48,865 nt of DNA from Alphaproteobacteria bacterium (GCA_030431485.1 JAUIIR010000029.1:1-48865), one strand, 5' to 3'. Positions 9,490-18,322 are shown, numbered from the stretch's first letter. Numbers and translations: made by a program. Notes: a model not told the origin generated them from the sequence alone.

Positions 9490-9822
9490 TTATGCAGCAA
9501 ATCTCTGTGCATACTCTGCCTCGAATTCTGCGCGGGACGCTGTGTACAGGTGTAGCACTGCTGGAATGTCGATGTCGATTTGGCCAGTTGCGGCTGCAAT
9601 TTCTGCGGCATTGCACATGTCCGCGAATTTGGAAAATCCAAGGTTGAGTGCTGACCCCTTCAAGAAATGCGTCAACTCCCGAATTTGAGCCACATTGTGT
9701 TTGGCGGAATCGAGCTGGGACAGCGTTTCCTCAACCTCCATCAGAAACATATCTGCAACTTCTGCAAAATCGTCAGATCCGATTTCGTCCCGTAACTCGG
9801 AAACCCGTGTCCAATCAATCAT
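9490..9822 (-). CDS. Stand-alone HPt phosphotransfer domain
   Basis: The 110-residue protein is a single histidine phosphotransfer domain. The phospho-acceptor is His52 in THFLKGSALNLGF, the canonical HPt signature. It has no kinase or receiver part, so it should shuttle phosphate between a hybrid kinase elsewhere and a receiver. The obvious candidate receiver is the divergent receiver-PP2C gene, whose start is 149 bp away. The start at 9822 has GGAGG seven bases upstream; the open frame to 9909 adds residues without family character. No cognate kinase is encoded in this window next to it. Confidence 0.88.
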   Translation of the reverse strand: MIDWTRVSELRDEIGSDDFAEVADMFLMEVEETLSQLDSAKHNVAQIRELTHFLKGSALNLGFSKFADMCNAAEIAAATGQIDIDIPAVLHLYTASRAEFEAEYAQRFAA

Positions 9823-9971
9823 AGCTGCCTCCACTCTTTGCTGGATAGCAGGCGCAGATGAACAATGTGCAAACCGGCGTCTTAAGACAGACAAAATTTT
9901 AGGGTTCATCCCCGGTTAACACCTGCGCTCTATAGCAAGCTTGGGGGCCGACGCTTGGTTGGTGATTTATT

Positions 9972-11237
9972 ATGTTTCAGGACGCGCCGTTTGCGTTCGC
10001 CGATGTGCAAGCCAGTCATCTGCGGCGCGTACTTGTCGTTGACGACAGCCGCGCGCAGCGTCGGATCCTCACCCTCATGCTGGGGCGGTGGGGCTTCGAT
10101 GTTGCAGAAGCGGAAAATGCCGAAGCAGGGCTGGAAATCTGCGATCGTTTTCATCCGGATTTTATCATTTCGGACTGGATGATGCCCGGTATGACCGGCC
10201 CGGAATTCTGTGCCAGATTTAGGGCGCATCAGCGCGATGCCTATGGGTACTTCATCTTGCTCACCTCAAAATCTGAAAAGGCTGCGGTGGCAAGCGGGCT
10301 TGAATCGGGGGCCGATGATTTCCTGACGAAACCCGTTCATGGCGACGAATTGCGGGCGCGGATCAATGCCGGTGCGCGTATTCTGTCGATGGAACAAGAA
10401 CTGCGAGCAAAGAATACAGTCATCGCAGACACCCTGGCTGAGTTGCAAGCCGTGCATGCGGTGATCGACAAGGACCTGCAGCAGGCGCGGGTCTTGCAGC
10501 GATCTTTGATGCCGGTTCGATCAGCTGAATACGGGAACAGCAGGGTCAGCCTTCTCTTGAAATCCTGCGGTCATGTTGGGGGTGATCTGGCCGGCATGTT
10601 CTCGCTTGGAAAGGCAGATTTCGGGTTATTCAGTCTCGATGTGTCGGGTCATGGGATCACGTCCGCGATGATGACTGCCCGGGTCTCGGGATATCTGAGT
10701 TCTGATTATCCGAACGAAAATCTCGCACTGAAATACACACCCGATGGCTATATTTTCCGTCCGCCAAGGGATGTCGCGGCGCGTTTGAATGCCCGTGTGG
10801 TTGGACAAGAGGGTGTCAGCGAATATCTGACAATGGCCTATGCGCATGTTGACCAAGATACCGGTCTGGTGCGGTTTGTTCAGGCGGGGCATCCGCCGCC
10901 GCTCTTGTTGCGGCGCGACGGCCGAACCGAATTTCTGGGCGTTGGCGGTCTGCCAATTGGTTTGATCGAGAACGCAACCTTTGGGGATCACACCATCCAT
11001 CTCGAAGCTGGGGACCGGCTCTTGCTCTACACGGATGGTTTTACCGAGGCGTGTCTGTCCGATGGCACAATGCTGGAAGAAGACGGGTTTCTGGCGCTTG
11101 TTCTTTCAATTCCCGAGAAACATCGTGGGCCCAAATTTCTTGATGCGCTCTACGAGGCGCTTCAGAAAAAACTGGGTGATCGTGCCGAGTTTGACGACGA
11201 TATTTCAGCTGCGCTTTTGGAATATGGGGAGGTGTGA
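9972..11237 (+). CDS. Response regulator fused to PP2C-type (SpoIIE/RsbU) serine phosphatase
   Basis: Residues 19-135 form a receiver domain with the acidic pair Asp24/Asp25, phospho-acceptor Asp68 in ISDWMMPGM and Lys120 in TKP. A helical linker (about 138-180) leads to a PP2C-type phosphatase with the metal-binding residues in GGDLAG (203-208) and SLDVSGHG (221-228), so it looks active. Such proteins dephosphorylate an anti-sigma-factor antagonist in partner-switching systems. Rhodobacter capsulatus RbaY is an analogous known protein, and its partners RbaV and RbaW are not in this window. Input is probably phosphate from the divergent HPt protein. The 3' end overlaps the convergent Nudix gene by 33 bp. 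The ribosome binding site is weak. Confidence 0.88.
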   Translation: MFQDAPFAFADVQASHLRRVLVVDDSRAQRRILTLMLGRWGFDVAEAENAEAGLEICDRFHPDFIISDWMMPGMTGPEFCARFRAHQRDAYGYFILLTSKSEKAAVASGLESGADDFLTKPVHGDELRARINAGARILSMEQELRAKNTVIADTLAELQAVHAVIDKDLQQARVLQRSLMPVRSAEYGNSRVSLLLKSCGHVGGDLAGMFSLGKADFGLFSLDVSGHGITSAMMTARVSGYLSSDYPNENLALKYTPDGYIFRPPRDVAARLNARVVGQEGVSEYLTMAYAHVDQDTGLVRFVQAGHPPPLLLRRDGRTEFLGVGGLPIGLIENATFGDHTIHLEAGDRLLLYTDGFTEACLSDGTMLEEDGFLALVLSIPEKHRGPKFLDALYEALQKKLGDRAEFDDDISAALLEYGEV

Positions 11238-11666
11238 CTCGAACCGAGCCACAAAATCGCGGTCTCCCGAATTGGCCAAGGTGTTCAAGGCTTCATCGAC
11301 ATCCATGCAAAGCGCAGTATGTCCCGGCTCTAATGGATCACCATAGCGTATCACAGGAGCGGCCATGTAAATCAGACACAGCTTTTCCGCCCAAAGCTCG
11401 TATTCCGGCATGTAGGTGAACCGCCGATAGGCTCCCAATCGACGCGGGCTTGCGATGCGCCAGCCGGTTTCTTCGTAAACTTCGCGAATCAAAGCCTGAA
11501 TGGGGGATTCACCCGGATCGACGCCACCCCCCGGTAATTGAACTTCGGGTTCTGGCGCGTCCTGATGGGTTAACAATAATCCGTCAGCCAGAGGCAAAAT
11601 CGCGTATGCGCCTGTACGCAGCGTGTAAGATCGCCCCGATTCCGGTGGTTCGCCAAATCTGCGCAT
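11205..11666 (-). CDS. Nudix hydrolase
   Basis: A 153-residue Nudix protein. The Nudix box runs from GGGVDPGES near residue 47 to REVYEETGW near 67, with all catalytic Glu residues present. It should cleave a nucleoside diphosphate linked to another group, but the substrate is unknown; the C-terminal part (ALCMDVDEALNTL) does not match MutT closely. The start at 11666 is followed by MRRFGEPPESG and preceded by AAGGGG at a somewhat long distance. The frame stays open upstream to 11801 but crosses the hslO promoter and start, so the extension is rejected. It overlaps the 3' end of the receiver-phosphatase gene by 33 bp. Confidence 0.85.
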   Translation of the reverse strand: MRRFGEPPESGRSYTLRTGAYAILPLADGLLLTHQDAPEPEVQLPGGGVDPGESPIQALIREVYEETGWRIASPRRLGAYRRFTYMPEYELWAEKLCLIYMAAPVIRYGDPLEPGHTALCMDVDEALNTLANSGDRDFVARFESHLPIFQKRS

Positions 11667-11687
11667 GATGTCATTCCCCTTCTGCCC

Positions 11688-11717
11688 CTTGGACCTGCCG
11701 GATCGTCCCTTATATAG
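11688..11717 (+). promoter_or_regulatory. RpoH (sigma-32) type heat-shock promoter of hslO
   Basis: CTTG at 11688-11691 is followed by a 17-base spacer and CTTATAT at 11709-11715. This matches the alphaproteobacterial RpoH pattern CTTG-N17-CYTATNT. It sits about 40 bases before the hslO start, the right place for a heat-shock chaperone gene. Confidence 0.75.
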
Positions 11718-11755
11718 TCCCGAACATGCCGGAGGGCGGCAAGCAAGGAAATTCC

Positions 11756-12745
11756 ATGACACTCGGATCGAAAATCGCTTGGGACGATACCGTCCTGCCA
11801 TTTCAACTTGACCGTTCGGACATTCGTGGCCGCGTGGCCCGTCTTGACGGGGTGTTGAGCGGTATTCTCAAGCAGCACAACTATCCCGCCCCTGTTGAGG
11901 CGTTGGTGGCCGAGATGGCATTGCTGACCGCACTGATCGGGCAAACGATCAAGCTGCGCTGGAAGCTGTCGTTGCAGATTCAGACCAAGGGCGCTGTGCG
12001 TATGATTGCCACTGATTTTTATGCCCCCGAGGCCGAAGGCGAGCCCGCGCGCATCCGCGCCTATGCCAGTTTTGATCCTGAGCGGATCACCGATGGTCCG
12101 GCGATGGAGCAGATTGGTGAAGGCTATTTTGCAATCCTGATGGACCAGGGGAAGGGCATGCAACCCTATCAAGGGATCACGCCGTTGACCGGACAAACCC
12201 TATCGAGCTGTGCCGAAGCCTATTTTGCGCAATCAGAGCAGTTGCCGACGAAATTCGCGCTGAGCTTTGGCCAGTCCACCGAACCCGGAGTGCCTCAGCA
12301 TTGGCGCGCGGGTGGGATCATGATTCAGCACATGCCCAAGGCGTCACCTTTTGCCACCGATGGTGGTTCTGGCGAAGGCGGTCTTCTGCATGCCGATGAT
12401 CTGCTCGACGAGGATGAGGGCGAACATTGGAACCGCGCGAACTTTCACCTTGAGACAGTCGAAGATATGGAACTGATCGGCCCGTCACTGCCGTCGACCG
12501 ATCTCTTGTTCCGGCTGTTCCACGAAGAAGGTCCGCGCGTGTTCGACGCCTTGCCTGTGCGGTTTGGTTGCACTTGCTCGGAAGAGCGTGTGCGTCAAAG
12601 CCTGTCGATCTATTCCGCCAAGGACATTGCAACGATGACGACCGAAGAAGGTCGGGTGACGGCAGACTGCCAGTTCTGCGGGGCGCATTACGATCTGGAC
12701 CCGGCAACGGTTGGGTTTGATGCCGAAGAGGTGTCGGGTGAATGA
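11756..12745 (+). CDS. hslO: Hsp33 redox-regulated chaperone
   Basis: Hsp33 is a cytosolic holdase switched on when oxidation releases its zinc. The C-terminal zinc site is complete: CTCSEE (CxC) near residue 269 and CQFC (CxxC) near 302. The N-terminal domain has the family segments LVAEMALLTALIGQTIKL and GYFAILMDQG. At 329 residues it is slightly longer than the E. coli protein; an acidic stretch near residue 215-225 (DDLLDEDEGEHW) accounts for part of this. The start at 11756 has AAGGAA eight bases upstream and gives the usual N-terminus. The next gene starts inside the hslO end, so the two are coupled. An RpoH-type promoter lies directly upstream. Confidence 0.95.
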   Translation: MTLGSKIAWDDTVLPFQLDRSDIRGRVARLDGVLSGILKQHNYPAPVEALVAEMALLTALIGQTIKLRWKLSLQIQTKGAVRMIATDFYAPEAEGEPARIRAYASFDPERITDGPAMEQIGEGYFAILMDQGKGMQPYQGITPLTGQTLSSCAEAYFAQSEQLPTKFALSFGQSTEPGVPQHWRAGGIMIQHMPKASPFATDGGSGEGGLLHADDLLDEDEGEHWNRANFHLETVEDMELIGPSLPSTDLLFRLFHEEGPRVFDALPVRFGCTCSEERVRQSLSIYSAKDIATMTTEEGRVTADCQFCGAHYDLDPATVGFDAEEVSGE

Positions 12746-13334
12746 CCGCTCACGGCTGGAAGACGCGCTGAAGTACAACAGCGCGGCCTCGTCCGATTTC
12801 GATTTGAACCCGGATGTGGTTCTCCCGGTGTGGCGCAAATTGCGCCCCGCTGGTGTTTTGGTGCCTGTGATTGCTGGCGCGCAGGGCACAGAGGTTCTTT
12901 TGACCAAACGGTCGTCGCGGCTCAAACATCATCCTGGCCAGATTGCCTTTCCCGGTGGCAAGCAGGACGATGGCGATGCCGATGTGATCGCCGCTGCTTT
13001 GCGCGAGGCTGACGAAGAGGTTGGTCTGCCGCGCGGGCATGTTGAGATTCTGGGAACTTTGCCGACCCACGAAACGGTGACGGGGTTTCTGGTGACACCC
13101 GTGGTGGGCTGGATTGACAGCGCATTTGACGTGGTTCCCGAACCGGGCGAAGTGGCCGAGGCGTTCCGCGTTCCGCTGGCGCACGTGACTGACGCCAGCC
13201 AGTTCACAGTGCAATCTCGGCGGTGGCGTGGGACACGCCGCCATTACTATACTGTTCCCTTCGGTCCCTATTACATTTGGGGGGCGACCGCGCGTATTTT
13301 ACGCGGGCTGGCCCAACGGATGGAGGAGGTATGA
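12738..13334 (+). CDS. CoA pyrophosphatase-type Nudix hydrolase
   Basis: The 198-residue product belongs to the NudL/CoA-diphosphatase group of Nudix proteins. The group signature KRSSRLKHHPGQIAFPGG precedes the Nudix box, and the box itself (GGKQDDGDA, then LREADEEVGL) has Asp where the general consensus has the first Glu, as in E. coli NudL. It probably cleaves CoA and its derivatives into phosphopantetheine and adenosine bisphosphate. I chose GTG 12738, which overlaps the hslO stop by eight bases with an AGAGG site upstream; ATG 12720 would lie deeper inside hslO. Its stop overlaps the cca start by four bases (ATGA). Confidence 0.85.
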   Translation: MNDRSRLEDALKYNSAASSDFDLNPDVVLPVWRKLRPAGVLVPVIAGAQGTEVLLTKRSSRLKHHPGQIAFPGGKQDDGDADVIAAALREADEEVGLPRGHVEILGTLPTHETVTGFLVTPVVGWIDSAFDVVPEPGEVAEAFRVPLAHVTDASQFTVQSRRWRGTRRHYYTVPFGPYYIWGATARILRGLAQRMEEV

Positions 13335-14476
13335 AAGTCACGGGCGACTGGTTGACCGCCGCCAGCACGCAGGCGGTGTTCGCCGCCTTGCAGGCTGACG
13401 GACACAGCGCCTTTGCCGTCGGGGGATGTGTGCGCAACGCGCTCATCGGTGTCCCGGTCACAGATGTGGACATTGCGACAGATGCCAGGCCTGAAACCGT
13501 GCAAGCCCTTGCGCGTGCCGCGAATCTGAAGTCGGTTCCGACGGGTATCGACCACGGTACGATCACGGTGGTCTCGGAGGGCGCCGGTTACGAAGTTACC
13601 ACGTTTCGCGCGGATACCGAAACCGACGGGCGGCATGCGGTTGTGCGGTTCTCGGCCGATATGGCGGAAGATGCGGCGCGGCGGGATTTTACCATGAACG
13701 CGCTGTATGCTGACGCGACAGGTCAGGTGGTCGACCCGTTGGGTGGCCTCCAGGATCTTGAGGCGCGCCGTGTGCGGTTCATCGGCGATGCGCAAGCTCG
13801 GATTGCCGAAGACTACCTCCGTATCCTGCGGTTTTTTCGCTTTGCCGCTTGGTATGGTGATCCCGACCTCGGATTTGATGCCGAGGCAATGGCCGCTATT
13901 GCAGCCAGCCTGGATGGTCTCGCAGGTCTGTCGCGCGAGAGGATCGGCGCGGAGGTGATCAAGCTTTTGTCCGCGCCCGATCCTGCACCGGCTCTTGGCT
14001 CAATGGAGCAGACCGGCGTCTTGCACGCCATCTTGCCGGGCAGTACGACGCGTGGCTTGGCTCCGCTGATCCACCTCGAACAATCAGCCGATGTGGCCCC
14101 GGAGGCGATCCGAAGGCTCGCAGCCCTTGGTGTGTTCAATAGTGAAGAATTGCGTTTGTCGAAGAAGCAGCAAAGGCGTTTTGAGCAGTATCAGAGCCTG
14201 ATCCCAACCGCTGAACCACCCTTGGAGTTGGGCTACCGGTATGGGGCGGAGGTGGCAAAAGACGTGCTTCTCCTGCGCGCTGCGCTTCTTGAGACACCGC
14301 TTGATTCCGCAGCTTTTTCCGCGGTCGAACTGGGATCAGTGCAGAATTGCCCGGTCAAAGCCGGAGACTTGATGCCAACCTATTCTGGTGCCGCGCTTGG
14401 CGCGAAACTCCGCGAGATTGAGGATCGCTGGGTCACCTCGGGCTTTTCACTCAACAAATCGGAACTCTTGGGATAG
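13331..14476 (+). CDS. cca: CCA tRNA nucleotidyltransferase
   Basis: This enzyme adds or repairs the 3' CCA end of tRNAs. The 381-residue protein has the class II nucleotidyltransferase head: FAVGGCVRNAL near residue 26 and the metal-binding DVDIATDA near 45. The template motif region RRDFTMNALY and the ERRRRF-like stretch (AEDYLRILRFFRFAAWYG) follow. It is shorter than E. coli Cca and lacks the HD domain, the usual form in Alphaproteobacteria. ATG 13331 overlaps the previous stop (ATGA) and has GGAGGAGG immediately upstream; the longer open frame to 13223 is rejected. A 148 bp gap follows. Confidence 0.93.
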   Translation: MKVTGDWLTAASTQAVFAALQADGHSAFAVGGCVRNALIGVPVTDVDIATDARPETVQALARAANLKSVPTGIDHGTITVVSEGAGYEVTTFRADTETDGRHAVVRFSADMAEDAARRDFTMNALYADATGQVVDPLGGLQDLEARRVRFIGDAQARIAEDYLRILRFFRFAAWYGDPDLGFDAEAMAAIAASLDGLAGLSRERIGAEVIKLLSAPDPAPALGSMEQTGVLHAILPGSTTRGLAPLIHLEQSADVAPEAIRRLAALGVFNSEELRLSKKQQRRFEQYQSLIPTAEPPLELGYRYGAEVAKDVLLLRAALLETPLDSAAFSAVELGSVQNCPVKAGDLMPTYSGAALGAKLREIEDRWVTSGFSLNKSELLG

Positions 14477-14556
14477 GCGGCTTCCCTCTGGTACAAACCC
14501 GCGCTAGGGTTAAGCTGTCATACGGACAATACCGAACATTGCATTAACTGTTTTTC

Positions 14557-14589
14557 GGGGACGCACGCCACACGGCGTGATCCGTCCCC
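14557..14589 (+). other. Strong leader hairpin before the triple ABC operon
   Basis: Two stacked stems form: GGGGACG (14557-14563) with CGTCCCC (14583-14589), and CACGCC (14564-14569) with GGCGTG (14574-14579), around an ACAC loop and one three-base bulge. No T-run follows, so it is not a standard intrinsic terminator. It ends 21 bases before the GAGGAG site of the first ABC gene, which favours a leader or attenuator structure, or a rho-dependent end of cca. Confidence 0.6.
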
Positions 14590-14624
14590 GTGTCTATGTG
14601 TCTATTCTTTGAGGAGACCGTTCG

Positions 14625-16469
14625 GTGTTCCGCTTTTTCGAAAACCTGGTCGATCCCTATGGACCCTATGAAGAAAAGGATATGCCGTCCTCGCGGTTGC
14701 TGCCGTTCCTTCTTGACTACTCACAGCCGTTCAAACGGATCTTCGTTTATGCAACGATCATGTCTGTTGTGGTGGCGGCGATTGAGATCGGACTCATTTG
14801 GGCAATGGGTTGGGTCGTTGACATTCTTGCGGGCGACCCAGCCGAGGTTTGGGACAGGTATGGCGGTTGGTTGATCGCGTTGGCGGTGTTCATTCTGCTG
14901 ATCCGGCCTGCTTTGCAGGCGCTGGATGTGCTGTTGCTGAACAATACCGTCCTGCCGAATTTCGGCACTTTGATCCGGTGGCGCGCGCACAAGCATGTGC
15001 TTCGGCAATCCGTGGGCTGGTTCGAAAACGATTTTGCCGGACGTATCGCCAACCGGATCATGCAGACACCCCCCGCTGCGGGCGAAGCGGTGTTTCAGGT
15101 GTTCGACGCCATCACCTTTTCGCTTGCCTACGTCGTTGGTGCCTTGGTGCTGCTTGGTCAGGCGGACCCGCGTTTGGCGATCCCGCTGGTCGGTTGGCTG
15201 TTCCTTTATGGTGCCTTGGTGGTCTGGACTGTGAAACGCGTCGGCCCGGCATCGCAAGCGGCGTCAGACGCCCGGTCCGAAGTCACGGGCCGAGTTGTCG
15301 ACAGCTACACGAACATCCATTCGGTCAAGATGTTCGCGCACAATGACACCGAACTGATCTACGCCAAGGACGCGATCGAAAATACGCGCCGCACGTTCCA
15401 ATACGAAATGCGGCTCTTCACGATCATGGACGTCGTTCTGGTCACGCTGAACGGCCTACTGATCGTCGCCGTCGTTGGCTGGGCCTTCTGGCTCTGGATG
15501 CAGGGGCAGGCCAGCGTTGGTGTGGTCGCTGCGGCCACCGCTTTGACGCTTCGGCTCAATGCTATGACCGGCTGGATCATGTGGGCGCTGACCTCATTCT
15601 TCCGCCAATTGGGCGTTGTGGCCGAAGGTATGGAAACCATTGCCCAGCCCATTACGTTGGTCGATCAGCCGCATGCAAAACCGCTCAAGCTGAACAAGGG
15701 GAAAATCGAGATTCAGTCTCTAACACACCATTATGGGCGCGATACAGGTGGACTTGATGCCATCAGCCTGACCATCGAACCAGGTGAAAAGGTAGGTCTG
15801 ATTGGGCGTTCCGGTGCGGGAAAATCGACCCTCGTCAAACTGCTCTTGCGCTTCTACGACGCCGAAGATGGGCGCATTCTGATCGACGGTCAGGATATCA
15901 GCCATGTGACCCAAGACAGCCTTCGATTGGCCATCGGAATGGCGCAGCAAGACAGCTCTTTGCTGCACCGTTCGGTTCGCGACAACATTCTGTACGGACG
16001 ACCAGGAGCAACCGAAGACGAACTGATTGCTGCCGCAAAGCAGGCACAAGCGCATGAGTTCATTCTCAACCTTCAGGATCCCCAGGGGCGTACCGGCTAT
16101 GACGCGCAGGTCGGTGAACGGGGCGTCAAGCTTTCGGGTGGACAGCGTCAGCGCGTTACACTGGCTCGGGTGATTCTCAAGAATGCGCCGATCCTGCTTT
16201 TGGATGAGGCGACCAGCGCGCTCGATTCCGAAGTGGAAGCTGCCATTCAGGACACGCTCTATGGCATGATGGAGGGCAAGACGGTGATTGCCATTGCGCA
16301 CAGATTGTCCACCATCGCCCATATGGATCGTATCCTGGTGATGGATCAGGGTCGCATCGTGGAACAAGGCAGCCATGATGCGCTTTTGGCTATGGGTGGG
16401 CTATATGCAGGGTTTTGGGCCCGCCAGTCGGGTGGGTTCATTGATCCAGATACGAAAGCAGCGGAATAA
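14625..16469 (+). CDS. ABC exporter half-molecule 1 (membrane and ATPase domains fused)
   Basis: The 614-residue protein has six membrane segments in its first 330 residues and then an ATPase domain. The coupling-helix region contains FENDFAGRIANRIMQTP near residue 132. In the ATPase domain, Walker A (GRSGAGKST) is near 390, the signature LSGGQRQR near 499, Walker B LLLDEATSAL near 519 and the switch His in AHRLST near 553. All are intact. The Q-loop region differs from its two neighbours (MAQQDSSLLHRS). The start is GTG with a strong GAGGAG site. The substrate is unknown. Its stop overlaps the next start by one base. It is the most divergent of the three paralogues. Confidence 0.92.
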   Translation: MFRFFENLVDPYGPYEEKDMPSSRLLPFLLDYSQPFKRIFVYATIMSVVVAAIEIGLIWAMGWVVDILAGDPAEVWDRYGGWLIALAVFILLIRPALQALDVLLLNNTVLPNFGTLIRWRAHKHVLRQSVGWFENDFAGRIANRIMQTPPAAGEAVFQVFDAITFSLAYVVGALVLLGQADPRLAIPLVGWLFLYGALVVWTVKRVGPASQAASDARSEVTGRVVDSYTNIHSVKMFAHNDTELIYAKDAIENTRRTFQYEMRLFTIMDVVLVTLNGLLIVAVVGWAFWLWMQGQASVGVVAAATALTLRLNAMTGWIMWALTSFFRQLGVVAEGMETIAQPITLVDQPHAKPLKLNKGKIEIQSLTHHYGRDTGGLDAISLTIEPGEKVGLIGRSGAGKSTLVKLLLRFYDAEDGRILIDGQDISHVTQDSLRLAIGMAQQDSSLLHRSVRDNILYGRPGATEDELIAAAKQAQAHEFILNLQDPQGRTGYDAQVGERGVKLSGGQRQRVTLARVILKNAPILLLDEATSALDSEVEAAIQDTLYGMMEGKTVIAIAHRLSTIAHMDRILVMDQGRIVEQGSHDALLAMGGLYAGFWARQSGGFIDPDTKAAE

Positions 16470-18322
16470 TGCGGCACTTTTTCACGACACTTGTCCAGCG
16501 CGCGGGCAACCAGATCGAACCAGTCGCCCCGGCGCAGGGTGTGCCACCGACAGGTTTGCGTGCCTTTATGGCATGGTGTCTGCGCGGTGGCTGGCGTGTA
16601 ATTTGGCTGGGTGTGCTGATTTCCGTTTTCGCCGGGATCACCGAGGTCGTGTCTATGCAGCTTTTAGGGGAAGTGGTTGACGCGGTTGCTACCACTCCCT
16701 CCGAGAGTTTTCTGGGCGAGCATGGCTTGCTGGTCGTTGTCTGCCTGGTTGTTCTGCTGATCCTCCGCCCGATGCTGTTTGGAGGGCTGGCGCTGACGCA
16801 ATCCGTCATGATCGGACCGAATATCGGCATGCAGGTCATGGCGCGGATGTTCCGCTGGACCCTTGGCCAGTCCGTGACTTTCTTCGACAACGATTTCGCT
16901 GGACGGTTGGCGCAGAAGAAAGTTCAAGCCTCGACATCTCTGACCGAGATCGTGGTCGAAACAGTGAATGCCGTGACCTTTGGTCTGGCAACGGTTTTGG
17001 GGGCAGCGGTGCTCGTTGGAGCGGTGAATCCGTGGATGATCCTCGCGATGGCAATCTGGTTCGCCGTCTATCTTGGGTTTCTGCGCGTCATGCTTCCGAT
17101 CATTCGAGGGCGCTCGGCGGCGCGGGCCGAAGCCAAAGCGCAGGTCACCGGCCAGGTTGTGGACACGATCAGCAACATCAAAACGGTCAAGCTGTTCGCA
17201 GGAGATCGCCACGAAGATGGCAAGGCGCTGGGCGCGATGGAGGATCTGCGACGCACCGCCTTGCGGTTTGGTGAAGCGCAAACCCTCTTCAGGCTTGGGC
17301 TGATGTTCATCGCTGGAGTCCTGCCTGTCGTTCTGGTCGCGATGGCGATTGGCATGCGCGGCGCGGGGGCGACACCGGGCGAAGTGGCTGCCGTGGGTGC
17401 GGTTGGTATTCGTCTGTCGCAGATGACGGGATGGATCAGCTACACGATAATGGTGATCTACAGCCATCTGGGCGAGGTGGAAGATGGCATGAACACACTT
17501 GCCCCTCCCCACCGGATCGACGACGCGCCCGAAGCGTCGGATTTAAAGGTGTCAGAAGGACGTATCCAGTTCAGTGACGTGTCCTTTGCCTATGGCCAGC
17601 GTGATGGTGGTATTGAAAACATCACGCTCGATATTGCGCCCAGTGAGAAGCTCGGAATTGTCGGCGCGTCTGGTGCAGGAAAATCGACGCTCGTGTCGCT
17701 GCTCCTACGGCTCTACGACACCGAAAAAGGCGCTATTCGTATTGATGAACAGGATATCGCAGATGTCACGCAGGAAAGCCTGCGGCAGCAGATTGGAATG
17801 GTCACGCAGGAAACTGCGATGTTCAATCGCTCTGCTTTCGAAAACATTCGATATGGTTGCCCAGACGCCACAGAAGAGCAGGTATTCGAGGCGGCGCGTA
17901 AAGCCGAGGCGCACGAATTTATCCAGGAATTGGAGGACAGCTTCGGTCGATCTGGGTACGACGTGCATTTGGGGGAACGCGGGGTAAAACTCTCGGGTGG
18001 TCAGCGCCAGCGTATCGCCTTGGCACGCGCGATCCTGAAAAATGCGCCGATCCTCGTTCTGGACGAGGCGACAAGTGCGCTTGATTCCGAGGTCGAGGCG
18101 CAGATCCAGTCTGCTTTGGAACGCGTGATGGAGGGAAAGACCGTGCTTGCCATCGCGCACCGTCTTTCAACCATCGCCAGCATGGACCGGATCGTCGTGA
18201 TGGATGGTGGGCACATTGCCGAGATCGGAACGCATGAAACGCTTCTCGCCAAGGGTGGGCTATACGCGCGCTACTGGGAGCGCCAATCCGGGGGATTCAT
18301 CGGAGCACAGGCAGCCGAATGA
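16469..18322 (+). CDS. ABC exporter half-molecule 2 (membrane and ATPase domains fused)
   Basis: A 617-residue paralogue of the preceding protein, with the same order: a leader of about 35 residues, six membrane segments, then the ATPase. It shares FDNDFAGRLAQKKVQ near residue 138, Walker A GASGAGKST near 398, Q-loop GMVTQETAMFNRS, signature LSGGQRQR, Walker B LVLDEATSAL and the switch His in AHRLSTIA. The ATPase domain is closest to that of the third gene. Its ATG overlaps the previous stop (TAATG) and its end overlaps the next start (ATGA), so the three are translated as a unit. The N-terminal extension (RAGNQIEPVAPAQG) may lie in the cytosol. Confidence 0.93.
   Translation: MRHFFTTLVQRAGNQIEPVAPAQGVPPTGLRAFMAWCLRGGWRVIWLGVLISVFAGITEVVSMQLLGEVVDAVATTPSESFLGEHGLLVVVCLVVLLILRPMLFGGLALTQSVMIGPNIGMQVMARMFRWTLGQSVTFFDNDFAGRLAQKKVQASTSLTEIVVETVNAVTFGLATVLGAAVLVGAVNPWMILAMAIWFAVYLGFLRVMLPIIRGRSAARAEAKAQVTGQVVDTISNIKTVKLFAGDRHEDGKALGAMEDLRRTALRFGEAQTLFRLGLMFIAGVLPVVLVAMAIGMRGAGATPGEVAAVGAVGIRLSQMTGWISYTIMVIYSHLGEVEDGMNTLAPPHRIDDAPEASDLKVSEGRIQFSDVSFAYGQRDGGIENITLDIAPSEKLGIVGASGAGKSTLVSLLLRLYDTEKGAIRIDEQDIADVTQESLRQQIGMVTQETAMFNRSAFENIRYGCPDATEEQVFEAARKAEAHEFIQELEDSFGRSGYDVHLGERGVKLSGGQRQRIALARAILKNAPILVLDEATSALDSEVEAQIQSALERVMEGKTVLAIAHRLSTIASMDRIVVMDGGHIAEIGTHETLLAKGGLYARYWERQSGGFIGAQAAE

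Noticed and set aside
9823..9971. CtrA binding site between the HPt and receiver-phosphatase genes
   Set aside because: TTAA sequences occur, but never as the TTAA-N7-TTAA pair.
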